From NCBI RefSeq assembly GCF_900184795.1, contig NZ_FXXN01000014.1, forward strand, positions 1 to 64,000: a stretch of DNA of 64,000 nt, written 5' to 3'. Numbering within the stretch: position 1 is the first letter of the stretch; each line of letters opens with the position of its first letter. A program made the position numbers and the translations under genes. Below the pieces are notes generated by a model. The model was not told where the DNA came from. It ran no database searches and saw only the letters and a program-made list of their open reading frames with translations. Below, piece by piece: positions 33,522 through 46,700 of this stretch. This DNA is from Magnetospirillum sp. 15-1. Lineage in GTDB: Bacteria > Pseudomonadota > Alphaproteobacteria > Rhodospirillales > Magnetospirillaceae.

Positions 33522-35993
33522 CTACAGGCGGCCGACCCGTTCAACGACCTTGGCGACCAGACGGGTGATTTCACCGTTGTCACCCAGCGGAGCCAGGGCC
33601 TCCAGTTCGCCCAGCAGGCTGTAAAGCACCTCTTCGCCGAACATGCCGCACTTGCCGCGCATGGCGTGGGCGTGGTCGGCGAGACGGGGCCGGTCGAGCC
33701 CCTCGGCCAGGGTGCGCAGGACCTGCTGGTCCTTGGCCATCTCGGCCATGAAGGCGGGCAGCAGGTGCTCGAGCCCAGGGGGAATGTTGATGCCCGCCGC
33801 CAGCCCGGCATCGAGCGGAGCGGCATCGGTATCGGCCGCCGGCAGCATCTCGGCCATGGCGGCCAGCAGGTCCGAGCGGGCGATGGGCTTGGACAGGAAG
33901 CGGTCGAAGCCGGCCTCCAACGCCCGCAGCCGGCTGGACTCGGAATCGTCGACGGTCAGGGCGATCAGCGGCACCGGCGCCAAGCCGTGGGAGGATTCGA
34001 ACAGGCGGATGGCCTTGGCGGCCTCGAATCCGTCCACGCCGGGCATGCAGAGATCAAGAACCACCAGTTGATGGCGGCTGCCGCCGTCGGGGCGGATGAC
34101 GGTGGCCTTGGCGATGGCCTCGGCCCCGTCGGCGGCCTCGTCCACGACGCAGCCGGTGCCGTCCAGGAAGTCGCGGAACACCAGACGCACCAGTTCCATG
34201 TCGTCGGCGAACAGCACCCTGACGCCGTGGGGCGCCACGCCCTGCATCTCTTCATGCTCGGGCAGGCCCAGACGCTCGACCACGAATTCGCGGAAGCGCG
34301 AGCCACTGAGCGGCGGCGAGAAGAAATAGCCCTGGGCGGTGTCGCAGCCCCGCGCGGTGATGAAGGCCAGTTGCTCCTCGGTCTCGACACCCTCGGCCAC
34401 CACCTCGAGGCGCAGCGAATGGCCGAGCGCGATGATCGCCTCGACCATGGTGGCGTCGTCGCCGCTCTGCCCCATGTCGGAGATGAACGAGCGGTCGATC
34501 TTCAGCACGTCCACCGGAAAGCTCTTCAGATAGGACAGCGAGGAATAGCCGGTGCCGAAATCGTCCACCGACAGGCTGACGCCCAGAGCGCGGATGGCCT
34601 CCATCTTGGCGAGGATTTCCTCGCCGTTGGACAGCAGCAGGCCCTCGGTGATCTCGATGGTCAGCAGCCAGGGCGGCAGGCGGGTTTCGTCCAGGGCGCG
34701 GCGGATGATGCCGACGATGTCGCCCTGCTGGAACTGCCGGGGCGAGATGTTGACGGCGATGTTGATCTCGCCCAGTCCCATGCCCTGCCAGACCAGCGCC
34801 TCGCGGCAGGCGGCGGTCAGCAGCCATTCGCCGATGGGACGGATCAGGCCGATCTCCTCGGCCAGGGGCACGAACTGGTCGGGACTGACCACGCCGAGAT
34901 AGCGGTTGTGCCAGCGCAGCAGCGCCTCGGCCGCCACCACCTTGCCCGTCTTCACGTCGACCAGCGGCTGGAACACCAGATGGAATTCGCCCTGGGCCAG
35001 CGCCCCGGACAACTCGTCGGCCAGACGCGAACGGGCCTGGGCGCGGGCGTCCATGGCCGGGGTGAAGAAGCGGAAGGTGTTGCGTCCGGCCTGCTTGGCC
35101 TGCTGCAGCGCCGCGGTGGCGTTGCGCATCAGCGCCTCCACGTCCTCGCCGTCGCCGGGCCACAGGCACACGCCGATGGAACACGAGATCAGGATGTGGT
35201 GGTGCTCGACCACGAAGGGTTCCTGCAGCGCCTCCAGCACCGAACGGATCACCGCCTCTACCTCGGCGGTCATCCGCACGCCGGCCAGCACCACGGTGAA
35301 CTCGTCACCGCCGAAGCGCGCCGCCGTGTCACCCTGGCGCAGGCAGGCCTGGAAGCGCCGCGACGCTTCCTGCAGCACCTTGTCGCCGATCCAGTGGCCG
35401 AGCGAATCGTTGATGTTCTTGAAACCGTCCAGGCCGATGAACAGCATGGCCGCCTTGGAGCCCTCGCGCGCCGCCAGGACCAGGGCCTGCAGCAGGCGGT
35501 CGAGGAACAGATTGCGGTTGGGCAGCTCGGTCAGCGGGTCGAAATTGCTGCGATGCCAGAGCTGTTCCGCCGTTTCGCGCGCCTCGGTGATGTCCCGGAA
35601 GACCGCGATGCGCCGCGCCGGCAGGCCATCGGCGCCGCGCTGGGTGCTGACGGACAGCCACAGCCGCACCGGCCGGCCGTCCTTATGGCGGTCGACGATC
35701 TCGCCCTGCCACTGGCCGGCGGTGGACAGCTGGCGCCACATCTCCTCGTAGAAGCTGCGGTCGTGGAACCCCGAGCTGAGCATGTGGGGATCGTTGCCGA
35801 TGGCCTCTTCGGCCGAATAGCCGGTGATGGTGGTGAAGGCCGGATTGACGGCGATGATGCGATTGGCCGAATCGGTGGCGAACATGCCCTCGAAGGCATT
35901 GTCGAACACCGCCTGATAGAGCGAGAGGCGCTCCACTTGCTGCGACAGCTCGTCGACCCGCCGCAGCGGCGACTTCCCCTTACCTTCGACCAC
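33522..35993 (-). CDS. PAS-GGDEF-EAL-receiver-HPt signalling protein
   Basis: An 823-residue soluble cyclic-di-GMP enzyme. A PAS domain (about 22-140) precedes a GGDEF domain with intact G-G-D-E-F (228-232) and I-site R219-x-x-D222, which should bind product. The EAL domain has E-A-L-L-R (356-360), N-I-S (415-417), T-I-E-I-T-E, D-D-F-G-T-G (477-482) and K-I-D-R-S-F-I, so both cyclase and phosphodiesterase activities look possible. Uniquely placed at the C-terminus are a receiver (acceptor D647 in V-L-D-L-C-M-P, K702 in S-K-P) and an HPt domain (H776 in H-A-M-R-G-K-C-G). It has no membrane segment. The ATG at 35993 starts the PAS linker directly. Confidence 0.92.
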   Translation of the reverse strand: MVEGKGKSPLRRVDELSQQVERLSLYQAVFDNAFEGMFATDSANRIIAVNPAFTTITGYSAEEAIGNDPHMLSSGFHDRSFYEEMWRQLSTAGQWQGEIVDRHKDGRPVRLWLSVSTQRGADGLPARRIAVFRDITEARETAEQLWHRSNFDPLTELPNRNLFLDRLLQALVLAAREGSKAAMLFIGLDGFKNINDSLGHWIGDKVLQEASRRFQACLRQGDTAARFGGDEFTVVLAGVRMTAEVEAVIRSVLEALQEPFVVEHHHILISCSIGVCLWPGDGEDVEALMRNATAALQQAKQAGRNTFRFFTPAMDARAQARSRLADELSGALAQGEFHLVFQPLVDVKTGKVVAAEALLRWHNRYLGVVSPDQFVPLAEEIGLIRPIGEWLLTAACREALVWQGMGLGEINIAVNISPRQFQQGDIVGIIRRALDETRLPPWLLTIEITEGLLLSNGEEILAKMEAIRALGVSLSVDDFGTGYSSLSYLKSFPVDVLKIDRSFISDMGQSGDDATMVEAIIALGHSLRLEVVAEGVETEEQLAFITARGCDTAQGYFFSPPLSGSRFREFVVERLGLPEHEEMQGVAPHGVRVLFADDMELVRLVFRDFLDGTGCVVDEAADGAEAIAKATVIRPDGGSRHQLVVLDLCMPGVDGFEAAKAIRLFESSHGLAPVPLIALTVDDSESSRLRALEAGFDRFLSKPIARSDLLAAMAEMLPAADTDAAPLDAGLAAGINIPPGLEHLLPAFMAEMAKDQQVLRTLAEGLDRPRLADHAHAMRGKCGMFGEEVLYSLLGELEALAPLGDNGEITRLVAKVVERVGRL

Positions 35994-36053
35994 GACGCCC
36001 CCAAAAATCGGCTGCTGAGAGCATGGCCCCGAACATCTTTCAACGCAAGAGGG

Positions 36054-36710
36054 CTACCCGAGCAACAGCGCAGAAAGCTGGCGGAAGTCGTCGACGATCC
36101 AGTCGGCGCCAAGCTCGGCCACCGGCCCGTGGCAATAGCCGAAGGACAGCGCCACGCTGCGCACTCCGGCCCGGCGGGCCGACACGATGTCGTTGGTGGA
36201 ATCGCCCACCATGACGGCGGCCCCGGCGGGCACCCCCAGGCGTTCGAGGATACAGGTGACGTGGGCCGGATCGGGCTTGATGGCCGGCGCGTCGTCGGCC
36301 CCCACCACCAGATCGAACCAGCGGTCCAGGTCCAGGGCCGCCAGCACCTCGGCGGTGGCGCGGCTGGGCTTGTTGGTGCACACCGCCAGGGCCAGCCCGG
36401 CGGCCTTCAGCTCGGCCAGGGTCTCGGGCACGCCGGGCCAGGGCCGGGTACTCTCGGCCGAGCGCGGCTCGTAATCGGCCAGGAAGCGCGCCAGATAGGG
36501 CTCGACCTCGGGACCGGGCATGCCGCCGCTGGCCATGAAGGCGCGGCTGACCAGCGTCCCCGCCCCGTCGCCGACCATGGACATCACCGCCCGGTCGTCC
36601 AGCGGCCCGCGCCCCTCGGTCGCCAGCAGGCGGTTGACCGCCCCCACCAGATCGGGAAGCGAATGAATCAGGGTGCCGTCCAGATCGAACAGTACCGCCC
36701 GCAAGCCCAT
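36054..36710 (-). CDS. gph: Phosphoglycolate phosphatase
   Basis: A 218-residue HAD-superfamily phosphatase. Motif I is F-D-L-D-G-T-L (about 8-14, nucleophile and acid Asp), motif II C-T-N-K-P (about 111-115), motif III K-P-D-P (about 145-148) and motif IV V-G-D-S-T-N-D (about 168-174). The cap-domain length and motif II are typical of Gph, which removes 2-phosphoglycolate from photorespiration or DNA repair. It is divergent from glmU, with 100 bp between the starts. Confidence 0.9.
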   Translation of the reverse strand: MGLRAVLFDLDGTLIHSLPDLVGAVNRLLATEGRGPLDDRAVMSMVGDGAGTLVSRAFMASGGMPGPEVEPYLARFLADYEPRSAESTRPWPGVPETLAELKAAGLALAVCTNKPSRATAEVLAALDLDRWFDLVVGADDAPAIKPDPAHVTCILERLGVPAGAAVMVGDSTNDIVSARRAGVRSVALSFGYCHGPVAELGADWIVDDFRQLSALLLG

Positions 36711-36810
36711 GCCCACTGAAACCTTCCGCAACAAAGATTGACTTGGCCGTCTCGGGCCTTTTGTGGCACCTTCCGGCCACAACCGCAACAGATTGGGTCC
36801 AGCCCGCATC

Positions 36811-38160
36811 ATGGCTTCCAGCAAGCTCGCCGTCATCGTCCTTGCCGCCGGCATGGGGACGCGTATGAAGTCGTCCCTGCCCAAGGTGATGCACCCGCTG
36901 GCGGGGCGGCCCATGGTGAGCCATCTGCTCGATACCGTCTCGGGCCTGGCGCCCAACCGCATGGTGGTGGTGGTCGGCCCCGACATGGAGGTGGTGAGCA
37001 AGACCGTCGCCCCCCATCCCACGGTGATCCAGGCCGACCGCCTGGGCACCGGCCACGCCGTTCTCCAGGCCAAGGCGGCGCTGGGCCAGTTCGACGGCGA
37101 CGTGCTGGTGCTCTATGGCGACACGCCGCTGATCACGCGGGCCACCCTCGAACGCATGCTGGCCGAGCGGCGCGGCCCCCGCGATCCGGCGGTGGTGGTG
37201 CTGGGCTTCAAGCCCGCCGACCCCGCCCATTACGGCCGTCTGGTGGTGGGCGCCGAGGGGCTGAAGGCCATCGTCGAATACCGCGACGCCACCCCCGACC
37301 AGCGCGAGAACCCGCTGTGCAATTCCGGCGTGATGGCCATCGACGGCAACCGTCTGTGGAGCCTGATCGAGCGCGTCGACAACAGGAATTCCAAGGGCGA
37401 GTACTACCTGACCGACATCGTCGCCCTGGCCCGCGCCGACGGCGCCACCTGCACCCATGTGGAGGGCGACCCCGCCGAGCTGCTGGGCGTCAATTCCCGC
37501 TCGGAGCTGGCGGTGGCCGAATCCCTGGTTCAGGCCCGCCTGCGCGAGACGGCCATGGATAACGGCGCCACCCTGATCGACCCCGCCACCGTGTGGCTGT
37601 CGTGGGATACCCGGATCGGCCGCGACGTCACCGTCTGGCCGCACGTGGTGTTCGGCCCCGGCGTCACCGTGGGCGACAACGTCGAGATCAAGGGCTTCTG
37701 CCACTTCGAGGGCTGCTCCATCGAGGACGGCGTGGCCGCCGGTCCCTTCGCCCGCCTGCGTCCCGGCGCCGAGATCGGCGAGAACGCCCATATCGGCAAT
37801 TTCGTCGAGGTCAAGAAGGCCACGGTCGAGGCCGGCGCCAAGATCAACCACCTGACCTATATCGGCGACGCCCGGGTCGGCGCCGGCGCCAATGTGGGCG
37901 CGGGCACCATCACCTGCAATTACGACGGCTTCAACAAGTCGTTCACCGACATCGGAGCCGGGGCCTTCATCGGCTCCAACACCTCCTTGGTCGCTCCGGT
38001 GACCATCGGCGACGGCGCCGTGGTCGGTGCCGGATCGGTGATCACCAAGGAGGTGACTCCCGGCGCGCTGGCGGTGGCCCGCGGCTCGCAGATGGAACTG
38101 AAGGGCTGGGCCGAGCGTTTCCGCGCCCAGCAGGCCGCCAAGAAAGCGAAGAAGGACTAA
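36811..38160 (+). CDS. glmU: Bifunctional UDP-N-acetylglucosamine pyrophosphorylase / glucosamine-1-phosphate acetyltransferase
   Basis: A 449-residue enzyme that makes UDP-GlcNAc for peptidoglycan and LPS. The N-terminal pyrophosphorylase has L-A-A-G-M-G-T-R-M (about 11-19), Y-G-D-T-P-L (about 105-110) and N-S-G-V-M (about 171-175). The C-terminal left-handed beta-helix has repeated I-G and V-G-x-G hexapeptides, with N-Y-D-G-F-N-K (about 370-376) carrying acetyltransferase residues. It is followed by glmS after 5 bp, so the last three steps to UDP-GlcNAc are made from one operon. Confidence 0.96.
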   Translation: MASSKLAVIVLAAGMGTRMKSSLPKVMHPLAGRPMVSHLLDTVSGLAPNRMVVVVGPDMEVVSKTVAPHPTVIQADRLGTGHAVLQAKAALGQFDGDVLVLYGDTPLITRATLERMLAERRGPRDPAVVVLGFKPADPAHYGRLVVGAEGLKAIVEYRDATPDQRENPLCNSGVMAIDGNRLWSLIERVDNRNSKGEYYLTDIVALARADGATCTHVEGDPAELLGVNSRSELAVAESLVQARLRETAMDNGATLIDPATVWLSWDTRIGRDVTVWPHVVFGPGVTVGDNVEIKGFCHFEGCSIEDGVAAGPFARLRPGAEIGENAHIGNFVEVKKATVEAGAKINHLTYIGDARVGAGANVGAGTITCNYDGFNKSFTDIGAGAFIGSNTSLVAPVTIGDGAVVGAGSVITKEVTPGALAVARGSQMELKGWAERFRAQQAAKKAKKD

Positions 38161-38165
38161 GCCCC

Positions 38166-39985
<1,820 letters not shown>

Positions 39986-39989
<4 letters not shown>

Positions 39990-40558
39990 CCGCCTCCCGC
40001 GCTCCCAAATGGCTGAAGCCCGCCGTCGATTTCGGTCCGCTGGCGGTGTTCATGGGGCTTTACTGGCTGAAGGGCCTGTTGCCGGCCACCGCCGGGCTGA
40101 TGGCGGCGACGGCGGTGGCCCTGATACTGTCCTTCGTCTTCACCCGCAAGGTCGCCCTGATGCCCCTGGTCACCGCCCTGGTGGTCGGCGTGTTCGGCGG
40201 GCTGACCCTGTGGCTGAACGACGAGACCTTCATCATGATGAAGCCGACCATCGTCTACGGCCTGTTCGCCATGGTGCTGGGCGGCGGCCTCGTGCTGAAC
40301 CGTCCCACGGTCAAGGCGGTCCTGGGCGAGGCGCTGCGCCTGGACGATGCCGGCTGGCGCACCCTGTCGCTGCGCTTTTGCCTGTTCTTCGCCGCCATGG
40401 CGGCGCTCAACGAGGTGGTGCGCCACGTCGCCACCATGGATGTCTGGGTGCTGTGGAAGGTGCCGGGCAGCATGGTGCTGACCTTCGTCTTCATGCTGTT
40501 CCAGATGCCGATGGTCCGCCGCCACATGCCGGATGAGACCGTTTCCGCGGGCGAGTAA
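39986..40558 (+). CDS. yciB: Intracellular septation protein A (YciB/IspZ)
   Basis: A 190-residue inner-membrane protein with about five helices. Family landmarks are V-D-F-G-P-L-A-V-F-M-G-L-Y (about 14-26), P-T-I-V-Y-G-L-F-A (about 87-95) and W-V-L-W-K-V-P-G (about 153-160). YciB affects envelope synthesis and septation and interacts with elongation and division proteins. It is coupled to glmS, forming glmU-glmS-yciB. This is a common but not universal association, consistent with an envelope role. Confidence 0.92.
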
Positions 40559-40631
40559 CCCCGGCAGGAATACCTCGGCAATATGTGCCCTGGGCAAAAT
40601 TTGCCGGGACGGACCTACCGATCATCCTTAT

Positions 40632-40687
40632 AAGAAACATAGGAATTCCCTCGGCTCGTCTTGCGAGAAGGGTTCGGCATGTTTCTT
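40632..40687. repeat. Inverted repeat upstream of the giant repeat gene
   Basis: AAGAAACAT (40632-40640) and ATGTTTCTT (40679-40687) form a perfect 9-bp outer stem; CTCG/CGAG and CCCT/AGGG pair inside. It ends 66 bp before the ATG at 40754, in a position to act as leader structure or operator. TATAAG at 40629-40634 overlaps its left arm and may be a -10 box, but no good -35 is seen. Confidence 0.5.
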
Positions 40688-40753
40688 GCGTTGCCACGCG
40701 GAATTAGGTCAGGCATCGCCGCGATCGTCTAGGGTCCGGTCGGAGAAGCACTC

Positions 40754-43700
40754 ATGGTCTCGTCCATATCGTCGCTGAACGAGGCGCAGATCGCTCAACT
40801 GAGCGGTGCGACCATTCGGAGCCTGACGGCCTCGGATATCCGCGACCTCAGCTCCTTCCAGATCGCCGCCTTCACCGTCTCCCAGATCCAGGAGTTCAGC
40901 GGCACCCAGCTGGCGGCGCTCAGCACCTCGCAGATGACGGGGCTGACCGAGACGCAGATCGGCGCGCTGGCTCCGTCCCAGGTGGCGTTCAGCGGCGACC
41001 AGCTGTCGGTGCTGCTCGACGCCCAGTTCGACGCCTTCGGCGTGGACGTCATCTCCTCGCTCTCCACCCTGCAGATCAAGGGACTGACCGCCACCGACCT
41101 GGGCGAGATGACGGTGACCCAGTTCCGCGCCATGGCCCCCAGCCAGTTGGCGGCACTGTCGGCCACCCAGGTCCGGGGCCTGACCGCCACCGAGACCGGG
41201 GCCCTGACCCCCACCCAGATGGCGGGAATGGCGTCGAGCCAGATCGCCGCCATGACCGGCACCCAGGTGGGCAGCCTGACGGGCGAGGCCCTTGGGTCGC
41301 TGACCCTGGCCCAGGTGACCGGACTGTCCGTCACCGGCATGCTGGCGCTGACCTCCAGCCAGATTACCGCCTTCAGTCCGACCCAGATGACGGCGCTGTC
41401 CATTACCCAGGTGCGCGGCCTGAACCAGACGGCCGCCGGAGCCATGAGCCTCGATCAGATCGCCGCCCTGAGCAGCGCCCAGATCGCCTCGTTCAGCGCC
41501 TTCGGCATCCAGGGCTTCACCGAGACCCAGGTCGCGGCGCTGAGCAGCACCCAACTGTCGTCCATCACCGCGTCGCAGTTCCAGTTCCTCAGTTCCTCGG
41601 CCATCGCCACCCTGACCCCGACCCAGATGGGAGTGCTGACCTCCAGCCAGTTCGCGGCGCTGACCACCAAGCAGGTCTCGAGCCTGACCGCGACGCAGCT
41701 GGCGGCCCTGACCACCACTCAGATTTCCTATCTCACCGTCCGCGGACTGGGCGGCCTGGACGCCGGGCAGATCGACCAGTTATCGGCGACCCAGGTGTCG
41801 GCGTTCACCTCCGCCCAGATCCGCAGCCTGTCGACCACGGCGGTGGAATCCCTGGACGCCACCCAGATCGCCGGGCTGTCGCTGGGCCAGATCTCGGCCC
41901 TGACCACGGCTCAGATCGCCACCTTCTCCACCGACGAAATCGCCGGGCTGACCGCCGCCCAGGTGACGGGGATCAGCACCACCGACATCGGCTGGCTGTC
42001 GCAGGAGCAGGTCCAGGCGCTGACCGCGTCGCAGATGGGAGCGCTCAGCGCCACCCAGATCAAGGCGCTGAACGCCACCGAAATCGGCTATCTGTCGCCC
42101 GAGCAGTTGCAGGCCCTGAGCGGCGGCCAGATTTCCGCCCTGGCGCTCACCGCCATCGGCGGCCTGACCCAGACCCTCCTGCAGTCCTTGACCGCGACAC
42201 AATTCGCCGCCCTGTCGGGGACCCAGATCAACATGCTGGGCGCCGATCAACTGCACGCCCTGACCCCGACGCAGATCGCAGGCATGAGCCAGTACCAGGT
42301 AAAGGGCCTGGGAATCCGCGCCCTGGCCGAGTTCGACGAGACCCAGGTGGGCGCGCTGGGAACCACCCAGATGGCCGCCCTGACCACCTCGACATTGCGC
42401 GGTCTGACCGAATTTCAGATGGTCCAGTTGAGCGCCGAGCAGTTGGGAGCGCTAAGTCAAACCCAATTGGGAGCGCTGGCTCCCACCCAGATCGCCGCGT
42501 TCAGCCCCACCCAGATCGCCACGCTGACGCCCACTCAGATGGCCGGGTTCAACATCACCCAGATCGCCGGGTTGGCCAACGACCAGATCGACCTCATGAG
42601 CCCCAACCAGTTGGGTGCCCTGAACCTCACCCAGCTCCGCGGCCTGTCCCCGACGCAGATCGCCGAACTGACCCCCACTCAGATCGCCGGGCTGACCCTC
42701 ACTCAGATGGCGGCGCTGACTCCGACCCAGATCAAGGGATTGTCGGTCGAGGTCATCGAGAGCATGTCGGATTCCCGACTGGCGGCGCTGTCGCCCCTGC
42801 AGATCGGCGGCCTGAGCATCGACCAGCTCGCCGCCCTGAGCGAAACCACCCTGGACCGGCTCAGCACCACCCAGTTGGGCGGCCTCACCGCCGGCCACAT
42901 CCACGCCTTCACCGACGAGCAGTTCGCATCGCTCGACGCCACCCAGTTCCGCGCCCTGACCACCACCGGGCTGCTGGGGCTGTCCCAGGATCGGGTTCCC
43001 CTGCTGAGCGAGGCCCAGGTCACGGCACTGACCACCATCCAGATCTCCGGGCTGGGCGTCAACGTGGTCGCCGCCCTGACCGCCGATCAGATAAGTCATC
43101 TCTCCAGCACGCAACTGAAGGGGCTGCAGGCGACCCAGGTGGCGGCGCTGTCCGCCGAGGCGCTGGCCGCGCTGACCCCGAGCACCCTGGCCAGCCTGAC
43201 CACGTCCCAGGTCGGCGGCCTGACCGCCACCCAGATCGGCCAGCTCAGCAACGACCAGTTCTTCGGCCTGTCGCAGACCCAGGTGACGGCCTTGCGCCAG
43301 ACGCAACTGGCGGGCCTGACCCCCACCCAGTTGGGCGAGATGCCGGTCACCCAGATCCGCGCCCTGAGCGCCACCCAGATATCGAGCCTGGCGGATACGG
43401 CGGTGGCCGCCCTGTCGCCCGCCGCCATCGCGGCGCTGAGCAGCGGCCAGATACGGGCGCTGACCGCCACCAATATCGGCCTGCTGTCCGATACCCAGAT
43501 GGGGGCGCTGGCCCCATCCCAGATCGCGGCGCTGGGCGTCCCCACCCTGCGTGCCCTGACCGAGGCCCAGGTGGCCGGCCTTTCCGCCGCCCAGATGGGG
43601 GCGCTGACCGTCACCCAGGTGGCTGGGCTGACCGAGACCCAGATGGCGGCCCTCGGCAACGAGCAGGTGGCGGAGCTGTCCATCAACCAGATCCGCGCCC

Positions 43701-46700
43701 TGAGCTCTGTCCAGTTGGGGGCGCTGAACGCCGACCAGTTGCAGAGCCTGACCAGTACCGAGATCTCGGCGCTGACCGCCACCCAGATCCGCGGCCTGGG
43801 CGCCGCCACCCTGGCCGAGCTTGCCACCACCCAGATCGGGCTGCTGAGCTTCACCCAACTGGCCTCGCTGTCGACCACCGGCGTCACCGGCCTGACCAGC
43901 AGCCAGATCGAATCCCTGTCGACCACCCAGCTTCGGGTGCTGTCCACCACCCAGATCGCCGGCTTCAGCCCCGATCAGGTGTCCAACCTGTCGCTGACCG
44001 TGCTGTCGTCCCTCAGCCGCACCCAGTTGGGCGGCATGACGGCCACCCAGGTCGGCGCCATGACCCAAAGTCAGATCGAAGGGTTGAACGCCACCAGCAT
44101 CGCCGCGCTGTCGTCGGGCGGCATCGCCGGATTGACCGAAACCCAGGTGGCTGCCCTCAGCGTCACCCAACTGGCCGGCCTGACCCCCACTCAACTGGCC
44201 GGGCTGACCGCCGCCCAACTGTCCCGCCTGGATTCCGGCGAGATCGGCGAGCTGTCGATCACCCAGTTGCGCGGCCTGTCCGCCGCCCAGTTGGCCAGCC
44301 TGACCCCGACCCAGGTCGGCGGCCTGAACCAGACCCAGCTGTCGGCCCTGACCCCGGCCCAGATCGGCGGCCTGGGCGTCACTCAGTTGGAGGCGCTGGG
44401 TCCGTCGCAGATGGGATTTCTGACCGCCACCCAGGTGACCGGCCTCAGCCGCACCGCCCTGTCGGGCCTGTCCAGCGCCCTGGTCGGCGGGTTGGGCACC
44501 ACCCAGTTGCGGGCGCTCTCCGCCACCCAGATCAGCGCCCTGTCCGACGACGGCCTGGACGGGCTGGATTACGACGAACTGGCCTTCCTGTCGGTCTCCC
44601 AGATCCGTGGCCTGACCTCGAGTCAGGCTGCCAGCCTGGATTCCAATCAATTGGGGGCACTGACCGCCACCCAGGTGGCGGCGCTGAGCACCAGCGCCCT
44701 CGGCGGCCTGACCACCACCGGTATCTCCGGGCTGAACCCGGCCCAGCTGGCCGCGCTGAGCACCAGCCAGATCGCGGCCCTGAGCGTCGATCAGGTGGGA
44801 GGGCTGGACAGCGCCACCATCGCCGCCCTGACCGTCACCCAGATCCGCGCCCTCGGCCCGGCGCAGCTGGCCGGACTGGGAACCGATCAGGTAACCGCCC
44901 TTACCGCCACCCAGGTGGCGGCCCTGTCCACCACCCAGATGCGCGTGTTGAACAGCAATGTCGTCGCCAATCTGGACATCGGCCGATTGAGCGTCACCCA
45001 GGTGGGATGGTTGTCCGCCGCCGGCATCGGCGGCCTGACCCCGAGCCAGATCGCCCAAATGTCCTCGGCCCAGATGCGGACCCTGTCGGCCACCCAGGTG
45101 GGATGGCTGACCGCCGACCAGGTGCAGAGTCTGACCTCGGCCGAGTTGTCCTCCCTGACCATCACCCAGTTGTCCGGCCTGACCGCCGACCAGATGGGGG
45201 CCGTCACCACCACCACGCTGGACGGCCTGACCGCCACCCAGATGGGAGCGCTGTCGGCCACCGCCATGAGCGGGCTGACCGAGACCCAGATGGCCACCCT
45301 GGGCGAGACCCGTATCCGGGCTCTGTCGGTGACCCAGGTGGCCGGCCTGACCGATGTCCAGACCCTGGCGCTGACCACCGGGCAATTGGCCGCCCTGTCG
45401 GCCACCCAGATCACCGCGCTGGGCACCACAGCCCTGGCCGGGCTCAACGCCACCCAGGTCACCGCGCTGACCGATACCCAGATCAAGGCCCTGTCGGCCA
45501 CCCAGATCGCCGCCCTGTCCGAGGACGGGCTGGACGGGTTGTCGTCCAACGATATGACGCTGCTGTCCACCACCCAGTTGCGCGGCCTGACCGCCGACCA
45601 GATGGCATCCCTGTCCACCGGGCAGGTCGCCGCCTTCTCCGCGGCCCAGGTCGGTTCGCTGAGCGCCGTGACCATCGGGGGCCTGAGCAACACCCAGATC
45701 GCCTCCATGAGCGATACCCAGATCAAGGCCCTGAGCCCCACGCAGGTCGGCGGCCTGAGCCTGGATCAGGTGGCCGCCCTGGGCACCACCACCCTGGGTG
45801 CGCTGACGGCCACGCAACTGCGCGGCCTGGGCGCCACCCAGCTGGCGGTTCTGGGCGCCGACCAGGTGACGGGGCTGACCAACACCCAGTTGGCAGGACT
45901 GTCCACCACCCAGATGCAGGGACTGTCTCCGGATACCGTCGTCAACCTGACCACCACCCAGTTGGGGGCCTTCTCCATCACCCAGATGGCGGCCCTGTCC
46001 GCCTCGGGCATTTCCGGCCTTTCCGCCACCCAGATCGAATCGCTCTCCACCGTCCAGTTGCGGGCCTGGAGCGCCGGCCAGGTGGGCGCCCTGACCCCCG
46101 ACCAGGTCGCCGGGCTGACCGCCGCCGAGCTTGGCGCCCTGACCATCACCCAATTGGGCGGCCTCAACGCCAATCAGGTGGGAGCGTTGTCCACCACCAC
46201 GCTTACCGGCATGACCGCCACCCAGATGGGGGCGCTGTCGGCCAACGCGGTGGGCGGCCTGTCGGCCACCCAGATGGCGGTGTTCAGCGAAACCCGCATC
46301 CGGGCCATGACCGCCACCCAGATCGCCGGGCTGAGCGAGGACCAGCTCAGCGCCCTGGCCACCACCCAACTGGCCTCGCTGGCCGCCACCCAGATCGCCG
46401 CCATCGCCGCGTCGGCCATCGACGGGCTGTCGGCGGCGCAGGTCAGCAGCCTCAGCACCACCCAATTGCGCGCCCTGTCGACCGCCCAGGTGGCGGCACT
46501 GTCCGAGGCCGGCATCGACGGATTGTCCAACACCCAGATGGCGTCGCTCACCAGCACCCAGGTGGGCGTGCTGAGCGCCGACCAGATGAGCGGGCTGACC
46601 AGCGGCCAGTTGGGCGCCCTGTCGGCCACCCAGGTCCGCAGCCTGGGCACCGTCCAGTTGGGAGCGCTGGACTCCGCCCAGTTCTCCGGGCTGTCCACCA

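Noticed and set aside
33216-36719. A 1167-codon plus-strand frame opposite the GGDEF/EAL gene
   Set aside because: It is the shadow of the minus-strand genes, which have intact catalytic motifs.
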